A stretch of DNA of 9,429 nucleotides from Desulfocapsaceae bacterium (lineage in GTDB: Bacteria; Desulfobacterota; Desulfobulbia; Desulfobulbales; Desulfocapsaceae), in assembly GCA_029934775.1 (NCBI GenBank), contig JAOZLO010000082.1, forward strand, positions 1 through 9,429, written 5' to 3'. The position numbers and the translations under genes were made by a program. Below the pieces are notes generated by a model, which saw only the letters and a list, made by a program, of their open reading frames with translations, was not told the origin of the DNA and ran no database searches. Positions 1 through 7,741 of the stretch are shown here, one piece after another; positions within the stretch are counted from its first letter, which is position 1; each line of letters opens with the position of its first letter.

Positions 1-512
1 TCTACATCTACTTTAATAATAAATACGACATACTGCTTTCAATATTTGAAGAAGAGATAGGAAAAATTTTTGATAAAACTCAAAAACTTCTCTCAGAAGA
101 ACAGGACCCACGCCGAATGCTCGAGATATACACAATACAATATCTCCAGGCGATGAAAAAAAACAAAAACCTGGGTGAAGTAATACATATAGAACTTCGG
201 CAAACCAACAGGTTGATCAAAGATTACAGAAATTACACGTTTTCTTCCTACTTAAATATAGTTGCCGATATCATCCGAAAGGGACAGAATCAGGGGATAT
301 TTCGGCACGACATTATTCCTGATGTTGCCAAAAGAATTTTTTTTGGGGCTCTTGACGAAGTTACAAGGGTATGGAATATCTCTCTGGAAACCCATTACAC
401 TGTTGAAGAAATTACAAATCAGACGTTATCTCTCTTTCTCCAGGGGATAGAACAGAACACAAAACCCGAATTTGTTCTCAAAACTTCCCCCCAGGAGCCT
501 GTCCGAAAATAG
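1..512 (+). CDS. TetR/AcrR family transcriptional regulator, FadR (YsiA)-like, 5'-truncated by window edge
   Basis: The open frame runs in from the left edge (first full codon at position 3) and ends at TAG 510-512, giving about 169 visible residues. The visible protein starts with YIYFNNKYDILLSIF, the typical end of the TetR helix-turn-helix (recognition helix followed by the 'YxYFxxKxxLL' segment), so only some 30-40 N-terminal residues should be missing. The ligand-binding half has IELRQTNR and AKRIFFGALDEVTRVW. These resemble the C-terminal domain of Bacillus FadR/YsiA-type regulators, which respond to acyl-CoA and repress fatty-acid degradation genes. That ligand is an inference from family resemblance. 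An internal ATG at 117 is not the true start, because family motifs continue upstream of it. The last residues (about QEPVRK) and the stop codon are encoded by a repeat arm (491-510), so the original C-terminus may have been replaced. It converges with greA. Confidence 0.85.
   Translation, partial: YIYFNNKYDILLSIFEEEIGKIFDKTQKLLSEEQDPRRMLEIYTIQYLQAMKKNKNLGEVIHIELRQTNRLIKDYRNYTFSSYLNIVADIIRKGQNQGIFRHDIIPDVAKRIFFGALDEVTRVWNISLETHYTVEEITNQTLSLFLQGIEQNTKPEFVLKTSPQEPVRK
491..510 (+). repeat. Solo terminal arm of palindromic element family (copy C)
   Basis: CCAGGAGCCTGTCCGAAAAT matches the reverse complement of the right outer arm of element B (7869-7888) at 19 of 20 positions. The match to B's left arm continues further, through AATAG-CATT (to 517). 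No complementary right arm is visible in the next 150 bases, so this is a half element or the end of a decayed copy. It overlaps the last codons of the tetR gene and provides its stop codon (510-512). Confidence 0.7.
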
Positions 513-581
513 ACATTCCGCAGGTAAATTTCGATCTTTCACAACGCCGCCAGGTAGGATGTATCAAATAACGCTATTTTA

Positions 582-1067
582 CTAGGAAAATTCCGATTGT
601 CGAATATCAATAACTTCAAATTCTCTGGTGCCACCCGGCGTTTTTGCAACAACCTCATCACCTGCCTCTTTTCCAATCATGCTTTTTCCTAATGGAGAGA
701 GTACTGAGATTGATCCATTTTTAACATCCGACTCTTCAGGCCCAAGAAGTTGGTAGGTTACTTCCTCATCCGTATCTATATCAAGTAGTTTCACAATTGT
801 ACCAAAAAATATACGCTCGGTACCAACTTTCGAACAATCTATGATTTCTGCTCTGGCAAGCTTATCCTTCAACTCGATGATCCTGCCCTCAATATGACCC
901 TGCCTGTCCTTTGCAGCGTGATATTCTGCATTTTCTTTTAGATCTCCATGTTCACGGGCTGTTTCTATAGACTTAACGACTTCTCCTCTTTCTACTCTCT
1001 CAAGACGTATAAGCTCTTCTCTCAATTTCCGGTTGCCGGCTTTCGACATCGGTATTCTCTGAATCAT
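582..1067 (-). CDS. greA: Transcription elongation factor GreA
   Basis: GreA binds in the secondary channel of RNA polymerase and stimulates cleavage of the nascent transcript in backtracked complexes. The 161-residue protein has the family's normal length (about 158). The N-terminal coiled coil carries the signature AREHGDLKENAEYHAA, including the acidic tip residues (D and E of GDLKENAEY) that coordinate the catalytic Mg ion. The C-terminal FKBP-like domain ends with SPLGKSMIGKEAGDEV and KTPGGTREFEV, as in Escherichia coli GreA. An upstream in-frame ATG at 1079 would add four residues. The ATG at 1067 is preferred because GGAG (1077-1074) sits six bases before it, while the upstream ATG follows only a T-run. 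It lies 78 bases downstream of the large exporter gene on the same strand and could be co-transcribed with it, or read from its own promoter inside the exporter gene. Confidence 0.95.
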   Translation of the reverse strand: MIQRIPMSKAGNRKLREELIRLERVERGEVVKSIETAREHGDLKENAEYHAAKDRQGHIEGRIIELKDKLARAEIIDCSKVGTERIFFGTIVKLLDIDTDEEVTYQLLGPEESDVKNGSISVLSPLGKSMIGKEAGDEVVAKTPGGTREFEVIDIRQSEFS

Positions 1068-1073
1068 TTGGAT

Positions 1074-1077
1074 CTCC
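1074..1077 (-). promoter_or_regulatory. Ribosome binding site that selects the greA start
   Basis: On the minus strand ATGGAGATCCAAATG places GGAG six bases before the ATG at 1067. The Shine-Dalgarno sequence overlaps the alternative upstream ATG (1079), which itself has only a run of eight T residues before it. This supports the shorter GreA beginning MIQRIPM. Confidence 0.6.
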
Positions 1078-1081
1078 ATAA

Positions 1082-1126
1082 AAAAAACCTGCGGGAGCTT
1101 CCACTCAGTGAAAAAACCTGCAGGAG
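1082..1126 (-). repeat. Tandem direct repeat between the exporter gene and greA, possible weak terminator
   Basis: Two copies of a 16-base unit, CTCCTGCAGGTTTTTT (1126-1111) and CTCCCGCAGGTTTTTT (1097-1082), read on the minus strand. They match at 15 of 16 positions and start 29 bases apart. CCTGC of the first copy can pair with GCAGG of the second, just before a run of eight T residues, which gives a long-loop hairpin followed by T. That is only a weak intrinsic-terminator candidate. The second copy ends against the first possible greA ATG. Confidence 0.4.
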
Positions 1127-1145
1127 ATGTTGTACCCTGATTTAC

Positions 1146-4100
1146 TTACCACCGATATAACAATGAAAAATGCATGCTTTTTTCTTCGTACTCGTCACTA
1201 TTTATATAAACAAGGTTGCCTTTTAATAGATAATGCGGACTCATTTCAAGGAAAATATAAAATTCTCCCTTATATATTAGATTCTGGGTATCCTCATAGT
1301 CTTCATAGCCGAGACTGTTGTCAAATGAGTAATAGCTTTTCAACCCGTCGGATCCGTAATGCCCTCTTATGAGATGCTGAAAATGCACAGTCATGCCATG
1401 TTCAGAATATTCTCCCGGTTTCCAATAGAGGTAATCCTCCTTACTCCCGATATCTGGAACAACTGTTCCCTCATTGCTGTCACTGTTCTCCAGATAACGA
1501 TAATCGTACTGGACTGAAAAATGGACATCTTCACCATAAATGTTATAGGAAGAGTAGGCGTGAAACTGATCTTCTGAGTTACTATCATTATAATAGCGAT
1601 GTCTATAGTCTCCGCCAAAGAACAGACCGACTGGTGTTTCACCTCTCAGTCCTATCTCAAATCCATCACTATAGATACCATCAACTACCGCATCAAGAGT
1701 GTCAGTCACCTTTTTTTTATACACTTTGATATGACTGCTGAAATAATCATCTAATCTGCTGTGCAATCCTATGGAATAATAAAAATTTGTGCCCGCCTTT
1801 CCCTCCAGACGCTCTGCCTGGCCTGTAAAAAGAAAATCGGTATCCGAAAACAGTTCTATCGTTCCTGAAGATTCAAGTAAAAAACTCGATTGAGTTTCGC
1901 TGTTCTCTGCTTGACTGTAATTATTATGTAGATATAAAAAAGTGATATCTTTTTCAAGATCTGGGGTAAATAACAGAGAGGCCCCAAGGTTTATATTTTC
2001 AAAATCAACCCTTCCTTCTCGCCCATTTTTGGTCAAAAAATTACCTTCAATCCCTGTGTGTGGACGAATTTTCGCAGAACTTTTTTCAATCGATTCTTCC
2101 ATCTCAGCAGATGCTAACCCGGACTTTAGCATCACCTCATATACCTGTGCCTCTTTCCTGTATTGACCAAACCTATCGTAAATTGAAGCCAGATCAGCCA
2201 GACCTTCAATATTTTCTTCCTCTTCTTCGAGGAATCGTTTGTAATTCCGCTCGGCTATTACATAGTTCCTTTTTACAATAGCTTTCCTGGCCAGATATTC
2301 GTTCAATATCTGTTTTTGCCAGCTGTACAGTTCATAGTAGTCTGCAACAATTTTTCCAGATTCCACTCCAAGGTTATCGACAAGATAAAGAGGCGCCATT
2401 AAGTCAGCGACAATTTCGGGTTTTGTCCGTAATAAGTACCGTAAAGTATTCCAGATTGACTTTTCTTTGGTGAAATAGTGATAATAAGTCTCTTCAAACT
2501 CAAATCTTTCTCCGAGGAGATCGATTACAGGAGGATTAAGAAGCAATTCATAAACCTTGAGAGATTTTTCCAGTTGTTTATCACCCCATAACATCCTGGC
2601 CAACAGCAATACTTCTTCAAAGTCATCAGATAAATCGCTGTATATTGCAGCTCCATCAATTTTCTGTAGTGTATCTTCCCCCCCCAGAAGCAGAGGAATG
2701 CCACTCTTGTAATTCCCTCTTTTTGATTCGCTCACCAACCATTTTTTAAAGAAATACCGCTCTCCGGCAAATTGCCCGTAAACGGATTTATAGAGGTCGA
2801 TAGCTTTATCCATATCGCCTGTTATAAAGGATAATTCAGCTTCGAGCAATTGACTGGCTAATGAGCCAACTATTGTATCTGTTAAAACCTCAAGATGTTG
2901 TCTGGCAACTTCATATTCTTTATGTCTCAATTCAACCCGTGCAACTTGCAGCAAACGACTTGCTATGGGTTGTTTTCCAGAAACCAGATCATATTGTGAG
3001 GGAAGTTTTCTGATTGTTTTTTTCAACTGATTATTTATGATAGTGTTGATAACCACTATCTCAGGATCAAACTGTCTGCCTTTCTGGAGTCTTTGTAGAA
3101 GTATTTCACATTCACTGAAATTTCCTCTCTCAATATATTTCCAGCACAGCTCTTTTTCAAGTTTGTAAACTACGGAATCGGAAAAGGAATCCTGAGCAAT
3201 AAGATGTCGAGCATCCTGTAAATTCCCAGCAGCCAGCAAAATTCGAATTTTAAGAAACGCCTTTCTTTCCTGATGTACTTTATATTTTTTAGACGAAGAG
3301 TCTTTCTCTATTTTATTCTCAAAAGCACCGTACCATATTTTCGATACTTCAATATCCCCATCCTCAATACCATTTAGCGTTAATCTGTATAACGCTTCAG
3401 TCACTGACGATTCAAAGTTTGCTAATTTTCTCAACAGTTGTTCAGCTCTCTTCAACTTCCCTTGTTGTCGAAGCGTATCAGCTCTATAAAACTGGAGTTG
3501 AGATAAAATTTCCGGATCATTTTTATAGATATCCAGAAAATTGCCATAGGCCTGTGCCAACCTGCCAAACAAAGAATTATAGGATAATTGGTCAAAATAA
3601 TTAAAAATAAAATCTACATGTTCTTTCTTATAAAAACTGATCTGACTGCCGGTGAACAACTCTTCGACTTCTCTCACCAGCCCCAGAGCACCAGCTTTTT
3701 CAATACAGTATTTCCGAAGATTCAAATCAGTATCATCTATCTTTAAACCATCGCTATAGGATGCAAGAGCTTTTTGTTCAAGTCCGGCCAGTTCTTCAAT
3801 TTTCCCCTTGAGTAAAAAATGTTCTCTGGTGGAGTTTCGCGAAGCAGTAATTTTACCAAGGTGAAATAAAGCTCGATCGTACTCTTTTCTGGCGCGATAA
3901 AGAGCTGCTATCTTATAATTAACCTCATCATTACCCGGATCATAAATAGAGATAATGAGTAATATCTCAAGTAATTCCTCAAATTTCTCTTTTTTTTCTA
4001 AAAGGGTTGCCATCTCCAGATAAATAGCCAGTCTGTTAGGAGTAACTTCCATCAAATCTCTCCATAGCAGCCAGGCTCCATCATTTTCAACGATGGATAA

Positions 4101-5156
4101 AAAATCATTGGCCAGGATTGATTGGATATTGGCAATATTTGATTTTACAATTTGATTATCAGGGTTTTTCAGGAGGTATCTTTCATAATAACTCAATGCC
4201 TTATCCGGTCTTCCTGCATCATGCAGGTAAATTTCTGCGATTTGGAGTTGAAAGGGATCATTGTCAATGACCTTGTCAGCAATAAAAAGAAGGTGTGGCA
4301 AAGCTGCCATCCCTTCATCATTTGCCTGGTAAAACTGGACAAGTTTATATCGAAAAGGAAGATAATTGGGATTCCGCCTGATGTACTCCTGCCACAAAGG
4401 TACAACTCCCCCTTTACTGCCCGTTTCTTCAAAAAGTTCTGCGGCTTGAAAAAGTATCCTGTCTTCAACTGGCCCCCTGTCCAAAAGCTTTGCATAGTAT
4501 GCCCTGGCTTTTTTTGTTTTTCCTAGAGAGTTGGCTAAACGCGCAAGTTCATGGAGACGCGAAAAATTCTCAGGATCTCTGACATGGAGCAACTCCAGGA
4601 GAGGTAATACAATTTCATCGTTCTCGTTGCCTTTTAAACTATCTATAAATCCGGTGAGGGCAGAAGTAGAGTGAATTCCATCTGGATCCAGTTCATAGGC
4701 CTTTCCATAAAATTTTACAGCAAGTATATAATTTTTTTGTTGCAGGGTTATCAACCCGGCAGCCAGCAGATAATCAATACGAAAGGGATCTTTCTCAATA
4801 AGAGATCCAATTATTTTTTCAGCTGAAGAAAAATCTTCTACCTTTAAAAGAACCTGACAGAATTCCCAGTTAGCTTCTTCTATATTCGGTTTAATTTTAA
4901 AAAGTTGATGGTAGATTTTTGAAGCTGTAAAATATCGATTCTCCTGTACCTTTTTCCTGGCTTCATCCCAAAGAATTTTCCATCCCGGAATATCTGGTTG
5001 GTCAACAACTACAGTAATAGTTCTATCGGGAGTGATTGCATTTATTTCAGCAGAGAGAGCTTCAGGAATGAAATAAAATCCCAAAAGGAAGGTGGCCTGA
5101 TAGAAAAATATCTTCAGACCAATAATGATGGCTGGAGTCAGTCTCAGAGAATCCAT
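1146..5156 (-). CDS. Large TPR/beta-barrel outer-membrane protein, PelB/PgaA/BcsC-like exopolysaccharide exporter
   Basis: This 1336-residue protein has three parts. Residues 1-36 form a signal sequence: a basic start, a long hydrophobic stretch, and ALSA just before EIN as a likely cleavage site. Residues from about 50 to 1030 are degenerate tetratricopeptide repeats, helix pairs such as YDRALFHLGKI and KALASYSDGLKID, expected in the periplasm. Residues from about 1031 to 1336 are rich in alternating aromatic/polar strands and end in MHFSLLYRW, a typical terminal beta-signal for Bam-dependent insertion. The segment DYLYWKPGEY (about 1241-1250) recalls the conserved 'Y-x-S/K-P-x-x-Y' stretch in BcsC/PgaA/PelB barrels. 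In those families the TPR part guides the polymer and the barrel (16 strands in PgaA) exports it. The length is close to PelB (about 1190) and much above PgaA (about 800). The ATG at 5156 was chosen; a TTG at 5162 would add two residues and overlap the aminotransferase stop. No clear Shine-Dalgarno is seen at either, which suggests translational coupling. The polymer is unknown. Confidence 0.8.
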   Translation of the reverse strand: MDSLRLTPAIIIGLKIFFYQATFLLGFYFIPEALSAEINAITPDRTITVVVDQPDIPGWKILWDEARKKVQENRYFTASKIYHQLFKIKPNIEEANWEFCQVLLKVEDFSSAEKIIGSLIEKDPFRIDYLLAAGLITLQQKNYILAVKFYGKAYELDPDGIHSTSALTGFIDSLKGNENDEIVLPLLELLHVRDPENFSRLHELARLANSLGKTKKARAYYAKLLDRGPVEDRILFQAAELFEETGSKGGVVPLWQEYIRRNPNYLPFRYKLVQFYQANDEGMAALPHLLFIADKVIDNDPFQLQIAEIYLHDAGRPDKALSYYERYLLKNPDNQIVKSNIANIQSILANDFLSIVENDGAWLLWRDLMEVTPNRLAIYLEMATLLEKKEKFEELLEILLIISIYDPGNDEVNYKIAALYRARKEYDRALFHLGKITASRNSTREHFLLKGKIEELAGLEQKALASYSDGLKIDDTDLNLRKYCIEKAGALGLVREVEELFTGSQISFYKKEHVDFIFNYFDQLSYNSLFGRLAQAYGNFLDIYKNDPEILSQLQFYRADTLRQQGKLKRAEQLLRKLANFESSVTEALYRLTLNGIEDGDIEVSKIWYGAFENKIEKDSSSKKYKVHQERKAFLKIRILLAAGNLQDARHLIAQDSFSDSVVYKLEKELCWKYIERGNFSECEILLQRLQKGRQFDPEIVVINTIINNQLKKTIRKLPSQYDLVSGKQPIASRLLQVARVELRHKEYEVARQHLEVLTDTIVGSLASQLLEAELSFITGDMDKAIDLYKSVYGQFAGERYFFKKWLVSESKRGNYKSGIPLLLGGEDTLQKIDGAAIYSDLSDDFEEVLLLARMLWGDKQLEKSLKVYELLLNPPVIDLLGERFEFEETYYHYFTKEKSIWNTLRYLLRTKPEIVADLMAPLYLVDNLGVESGKIVADYYELYSWQKQILNEYLARKAIVKRNYVIAERNYKRFLEEEEENIEGLADLASIYDRFGQYRKEAQVYEVMLKSGLASAEMEESIEKSSAKIRPHTGIEGNFLTKNGREGRVDFENINLGASLLFTPDLEKDITFLYLHNNYSQAENSETQSSFLLESSGTIELFSDTDFLFTGQAERLEGKAGTNFYYSIGLHSRLDDYFSSHIKVYKKKVTDTLDAVVDGIYSDGFEIGLRGETPVGLFFGGDYRHRYYNDSNSEDQFHAYSSYNIYGEDVHFSVQYDYRYLENSDSNEGTVVPDIGSKEDYLYWKPGEYSEHGMTVHFQHLIRGHYGSDGLKSYYSFDNSLGYEDYEDTQNLIYKGEFYIFLEMSPHYLLKGNLVYINSDEYEEKSMHFSLLYRW

Positions 5157-5158
5157 GG

Positions 5159-6337
5159 TCAATTACAGGTATAAAATTCCACTATTTTCTCAACAACAAA
5201 AGCCTGCATCTCAGGTGTAAGTTCCGGATATATTGGCAGCGCAATTGTTTCCCCTGCTGCCTTCTCAGCTTGCGGACAGGAAAATTCTGCATAATCTTTC
5301 AAACATTCCTGTCTGTGTAATGGTACAGGATAGTAGATCTCACAACCAATATCATTGTCCATCAGCCAATCCCGCAGTGCATCACGTCTTTTCACCCTGA
5401 GAATATACTGATTGTAGATGTGATGGTTTTTACCTTTGTAATTGTCTTTTCTTTCATACACAGAAGCCGGAAGTGCTATAGTATTATCTGCAAGAAGTGA
5501 GGTCTCGGCAAAAAGAGTGTTATAACGAGCAGCGTTCTCAGCCCTCTTGCTATGCCATCCGTCCAGGTAAGGCAGTTTGACCCGCAAAGCAGCAGCCTGA
5601 ATGGGGTCAAGCCTGAAATTACCTCCAACCATTTTATGAAAATATTTTGGTTGTGCTCCATGATTACGCATAAGGGCAAGTTTTTCTGCGAAGACTTTAT
5701 CCCCGGTTATAACCATACCACCATCACCAATCCCCCCAAGGTTCTTACTCGGAAAGAAAGATAAACAGCCGCAAAGTCCCATAGAACCAGCACGTTTTAT
5801 AACAACAGTTCCATTTACAACAAATGGATATTCGGCACCGATGGCCTGAGCAGCATCTTCAATTACCGGTACTTCATATTCCCCAGCCAGATTCATGATC
5901 TCTGTCATATCCGCGCACTGTCCATAAAGATGCACGGGAATGATGGCTTTAATCGTTTTGTCTCTGTCTGACCTCAGGATTTCAGCTACCTTTACTGAAT
6001 CAATGTTGAAGGTTTTTGAATCAATATCAGCAAAAACAGGGACTGCTCCTACCCGCAGGATCACACCAAGAGTGGCAAAAAAGGAATAGGGGCTTGTAAG
6101 GACGCGATCTCCCGGTCCCACACCCAGGGCCATGAGTGCTATAAGCAACGCATCAGTTCCGCTGGAGACACCTACCCCGTAGCGAACATTGCAGTAATCT
6201 GCAATTTCTTCTTCCAGCGCACTCACCTCAGGGCCCTGAATGTATCTTGTCGATTTTACGACACGGGTAATCGCGCTGATCAAGTCATCTTGAAGATGCT
6301 GTAATTGAGCCTGAAGATCCAGAAGTGGTATTTTCAT
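5159..6337 (-). CDS. DegT/DnrJ/EryC1/StrS family nucleotide-sugar aminotransferase
   Basis: PLP-dependent enzymes of this family convert keto groups of nucleotide-linked sugars to amino groups in the cytoplasm. The 392-residue protein has the normal family length and motifs in order: start MKIPLLDLQAQ, GPEVSALEEEIA, SSGTDALL (about 58-65), PVHLYGQCADM, IEDAAQAIGA (about 159-168, with the Asp that contacts the PLP ring nitrogen), and SFFPSKNLGGIGDGGM with the PLP-binding Lys at about 198. GGNFRLDPIQAA and EIYYPVPLH follow. The motif style is close to enzymes acting on UDP- or dTDP-keto sugars (WbpE-like), but the substrate cannot be decided. The ATG at 6337 is chosen over a TTG at 6361, because family members usually begin with this motif; neither start has a strong ribosome binding site. 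Its TGA (5161-5159) is 2 bases from the exporter ATG, implying one operon and a role in making an aminosugar for the exported polymer. Confidence 0.92.
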   Translation of the reverse strand: MKIPLLDLQAQLQHLQDDLISAITRVVKSTRYIQGPEVSALEEEIADYCNVRYGVGVSSGTDALLIALMALGVGPGDRVLTSPYSFFATLGVILRVGAVPVFADIDSKTFNIDSVKVAEILRSDRDKTIKAIIPVHLYGQCADMTEIMNLAGEYEVPVIEDAAQAIGAEYPFVVNGTVVIKRAGSMGLCGCLSFFPSKNLGGIGDGGMVITGDKVFAEKLALMRNHGAQPKYFHKMVGGNFRLDPIQAAALRVKLPYLDGWHSKRAENAARYNTLFAETSLLADNTIALPASVYERKDNYKGKNHHIYNQYILRVKRRDALRDWLMDNDIGCEIYYPVPLHRQECLKDYAEFSCPQAEKAAGETIALPIYPELTPEMQAFVVEKIVEFYTCN

Positions 6338-6408
6338 ATATTTTTTATCTTGTAACTGCAATTTCTACAGGAATAACAGGAAGTATGTAAAACATCGAAC
6401 CGGCATGA

Positions 6409-6553
6409 ATGAGCCCGTTGATTTAATGTCTTTTCGCCCTATCTCTTCGTTATACGAAAAATTTTATCCTCGGAATATCAACTATATGCCTGCGGTAAAA
6501 TTTTTCGTATGCCTCAATTTCGAACGAAAATTCTATTAAATCAACAGACTCAT
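6409..6553 (-). repeat. Palindromic structured element A (MITE-like or structured RNA)
   Basis: The outer arms, 6411-6427 (GAGCCCGTTGATTTAAT) and 6535-6551, are complementary at 15 of 17 positions and extend by two more pairs to 6409 and 6553. The inner arms, 6452-6466 (ATACGAAAAATTTTA) and 6496-6510, are perfectly complementary over 15 bases and enclose a 29-base loop. The spacers between outer and inner arms are 24 bases on both sides. Read on the minus strand it aligns with element B in the loop (21 of 28 positions) and in the spacers, with shared words AACGAAGAG and AAAT-GAGG. It fills most of the 206-230-base gap between rpoH and the aminotransferase gene, so it would lie in any read-through transcript. 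No transposase and no clear target-site duplication are seen. Strand is given as the orientation that matches B. Confidence 0.85.
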
Positions 6554-6567
6554 AAACTTCAGGAAGA

Positions 6568-7542
6568 TCAGTCTGAGTTGATTACTATTCGTTCACCATC
6601 AAAATAGTCGACGATATCAGGCATCTCAGCCTCGAGATATTTTTTCATTTTTTTGAGTAGATTAACTTCAATCTGTCGTACACGCTCCCGGGAAATGGAA
6701 AATTTATCCGCTATGTTCTGCAGCGTCAACGGCTCATCAGTAAGCAGTCTTTTTTCCAAAATCATCCTTTCCTTATCGTTAAGTCTATCCTTTAACGTTT
6801 CAAGAAGTTCCGCCAGCTTCACTTTAATTTCTTTGCCGGCAACAGTGGATTCTATACCCGGTCCATTGCTGGGAAGAAAACTTTTCTGTTCATCTTCAGA
6901 ATCGGACCGTACAGGACTTTCAAGAGAGACATCCCAGTTGTCCATCCGTTGCCCCATTTCAACAACTTCACGCTCTTTAACATTAAGACGTTGGGCAATT
7001 AATTTTGGTTCCGCATTAAAACCCTGGGCTTCCAGAAGTTTTCGCTCTTTATTGAGACTGAAAAAAAGTTTTCGCTGGGCCTGTGTGGTGCCAATTTTAA
7101 CAAGTCTCCAGTTGTCCATTATAAATTTAAGTACATATGCCCGAATCCAATACGCAGCATAGTAAGAAAATTTCACACCACGATATGGGTCAAATTTTTT
7201 TGTAGCCTGTACAAGCCCAACGTTTCCTTCCTGGATGAGATCCATAAAATTCTGCATCCAGTATTTTTGAAAATCCATTGCTACTTTTACAACAAGGCGT
7301 AAATTCGAAGAAACAAGCCGATATGCTGCGTCCTGATCACCCTCTTCTTTGAAACGAATGGCCAGTTCATCCGTTTCCTCTCTTGTCAACAATTCATATT
7401 GACTTATTTCCTGCAGATACCTGTGAAGTGCCGGGTTGCTTAAAGCTGGTAGATTTTCGTCATCTGCTACAGCAACCAGAGGGTTTTCGTAGCCGACATC
7501 AACACTGGTTTCAACAACATCTTTTGTGGTATTTTTACTCAT
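6568..7542 (-). CDS. rpoH: RNA polymerase sigma factor, sigma-32 (RpoH) family
   Basis: Sigma-70-type factor of 324 residues that directs core polymerase to alternative promoters. In the sigma-32 family these are classically heat-shock genes. Region 1.2 is at about 36-65 (NPALHRYLQEISQYELLTRE) and region 2 at about 75-150 (SSNLRLVVKVA, DLIQEGNVGLVQATKKFDP, FSYYAAYWIRAYVLKFIM). The segment QRKLFFSLNKERK (about 156-168) is a variant of the RpoH box QRKLFFNLRKTKQ, which separates this family from RpoD and RpoS. The region 4.2 helix-turn-helix is at about 273-296 (TLQNIADKFSISRERVRQIE). There is no long N-terminal region 1.1. The ATG at 7542 is preceded by GGAGAGAG at suitable distance. A linker at about 205-235 is acidic and poorly conserved in appearance. 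The stop codon lies in a sequence resembling an arm of the adjacent element A. Whether it controls heat shock or another regulon in this organism is not shown. Confidence 0.9.
   Translation of the reverse strand: MSKNTTKDVVETSVDVGYENPLVAVADDENLPALSNPALHRYLQEISQYELLTREETDELAIRFKEEGDQDAAYRLVSSNLRLVVKVAMDFQKYWMQNFMDLIQEGNVGLVQATKKFDPYRGVKFSYYAAYWIRAYVLKFIMDNWRLVKIGTTQAQRKLFFSLNKERKLLEAQGFNAEPKLIAQRLNVKEREVVEMGQRMDNWDVSLESPVRSDSEDEQKSFLPSNGPGIESTVAGKEIKVKLAELLETLKDRLNDKERMILEKRLLTDEPLTLQNIADKFSISRERVRQIEVNLLKKMKKYLEAEMPDIVDYFDGERIVINSD
6570..6594 (+). repeat. Arm-like sequence overlapping the rpoH 3' end
   Basis: AGTCTGAGTTGATTACTAT (6570-6588), followed by TCGTTC, resembles the reverse complement of element A's right arm region (GAGTCTGTTGATTTAAT, later TCGTTCG), with a two-base insertion and a small gap. 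It faces the right arm of A and could pair with it, with CTTCCTGAAG between them as a small inner hairpin on the minus strand. It may be a decayed arm, a 3'-end hairpin for rpoH, or chance. Confidence 0.3.
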
Positions 7543-7590
7543 ACAAACTCTCTCCAGAATAGCTGTTCATACGACATTACAAAACTCAGA

Positions 7591-7618
7591 ATATTACTCT
7601 ACCTGCATTAAAGTGCAA
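7591..7618 (-). promoter_or_regulatory. Tentative rpoH promoter
   Basis: On the minus strand TTGCAC (7618-7613) and TAATAT (7596-7591) are separated by 16 bases and stand roughly 50 bases before the rpoH ATG. Both boxes are only partial matches to the sigma-70 consensus, and AT-rich DNA gives such matches by chance. Confidence 0.3.
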
Positions 7619-7741
7619 TCATAATGTATTTGACTCATATGAATTTACGAAAATGTGCAGAGCAGAGGATTAATGAAAATCTGTTTTATTATTATTGGTT
7701 TTATGCTAAATAAGATCAGTTTATCAATATACAGTTTTTTA

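Noticed and set aside
577..587. An 11-base match TTTTACTAGGA shared with 7737-7747 at the left edge of element B
   Set aside because: It is short, AT-rich and coincides with the greA stop codon; without a wider match it is likely chance.
4152..4526. Overlapping open frames on both strands inside the exporter gene (4152-4526 plus, 4193-4495 minus)
   Set aside because: The exporter frame has continuous TPR character here; the other frames carry no recognisable motif.
6411..6551. Possible intrinsic terminator after rpoH
   Set aside because: The perfect inner stem is AT-rich and not followed by a T-run on the minus strand, so the palindrome is better described as the structured element A.
6653..7162. 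A 169-residue open frame on the plus strand
   Set aside because: It is fully antisense to the well-supported rpoH gene, and its Ser/Leu-rich composition is typical of a shadow frame.
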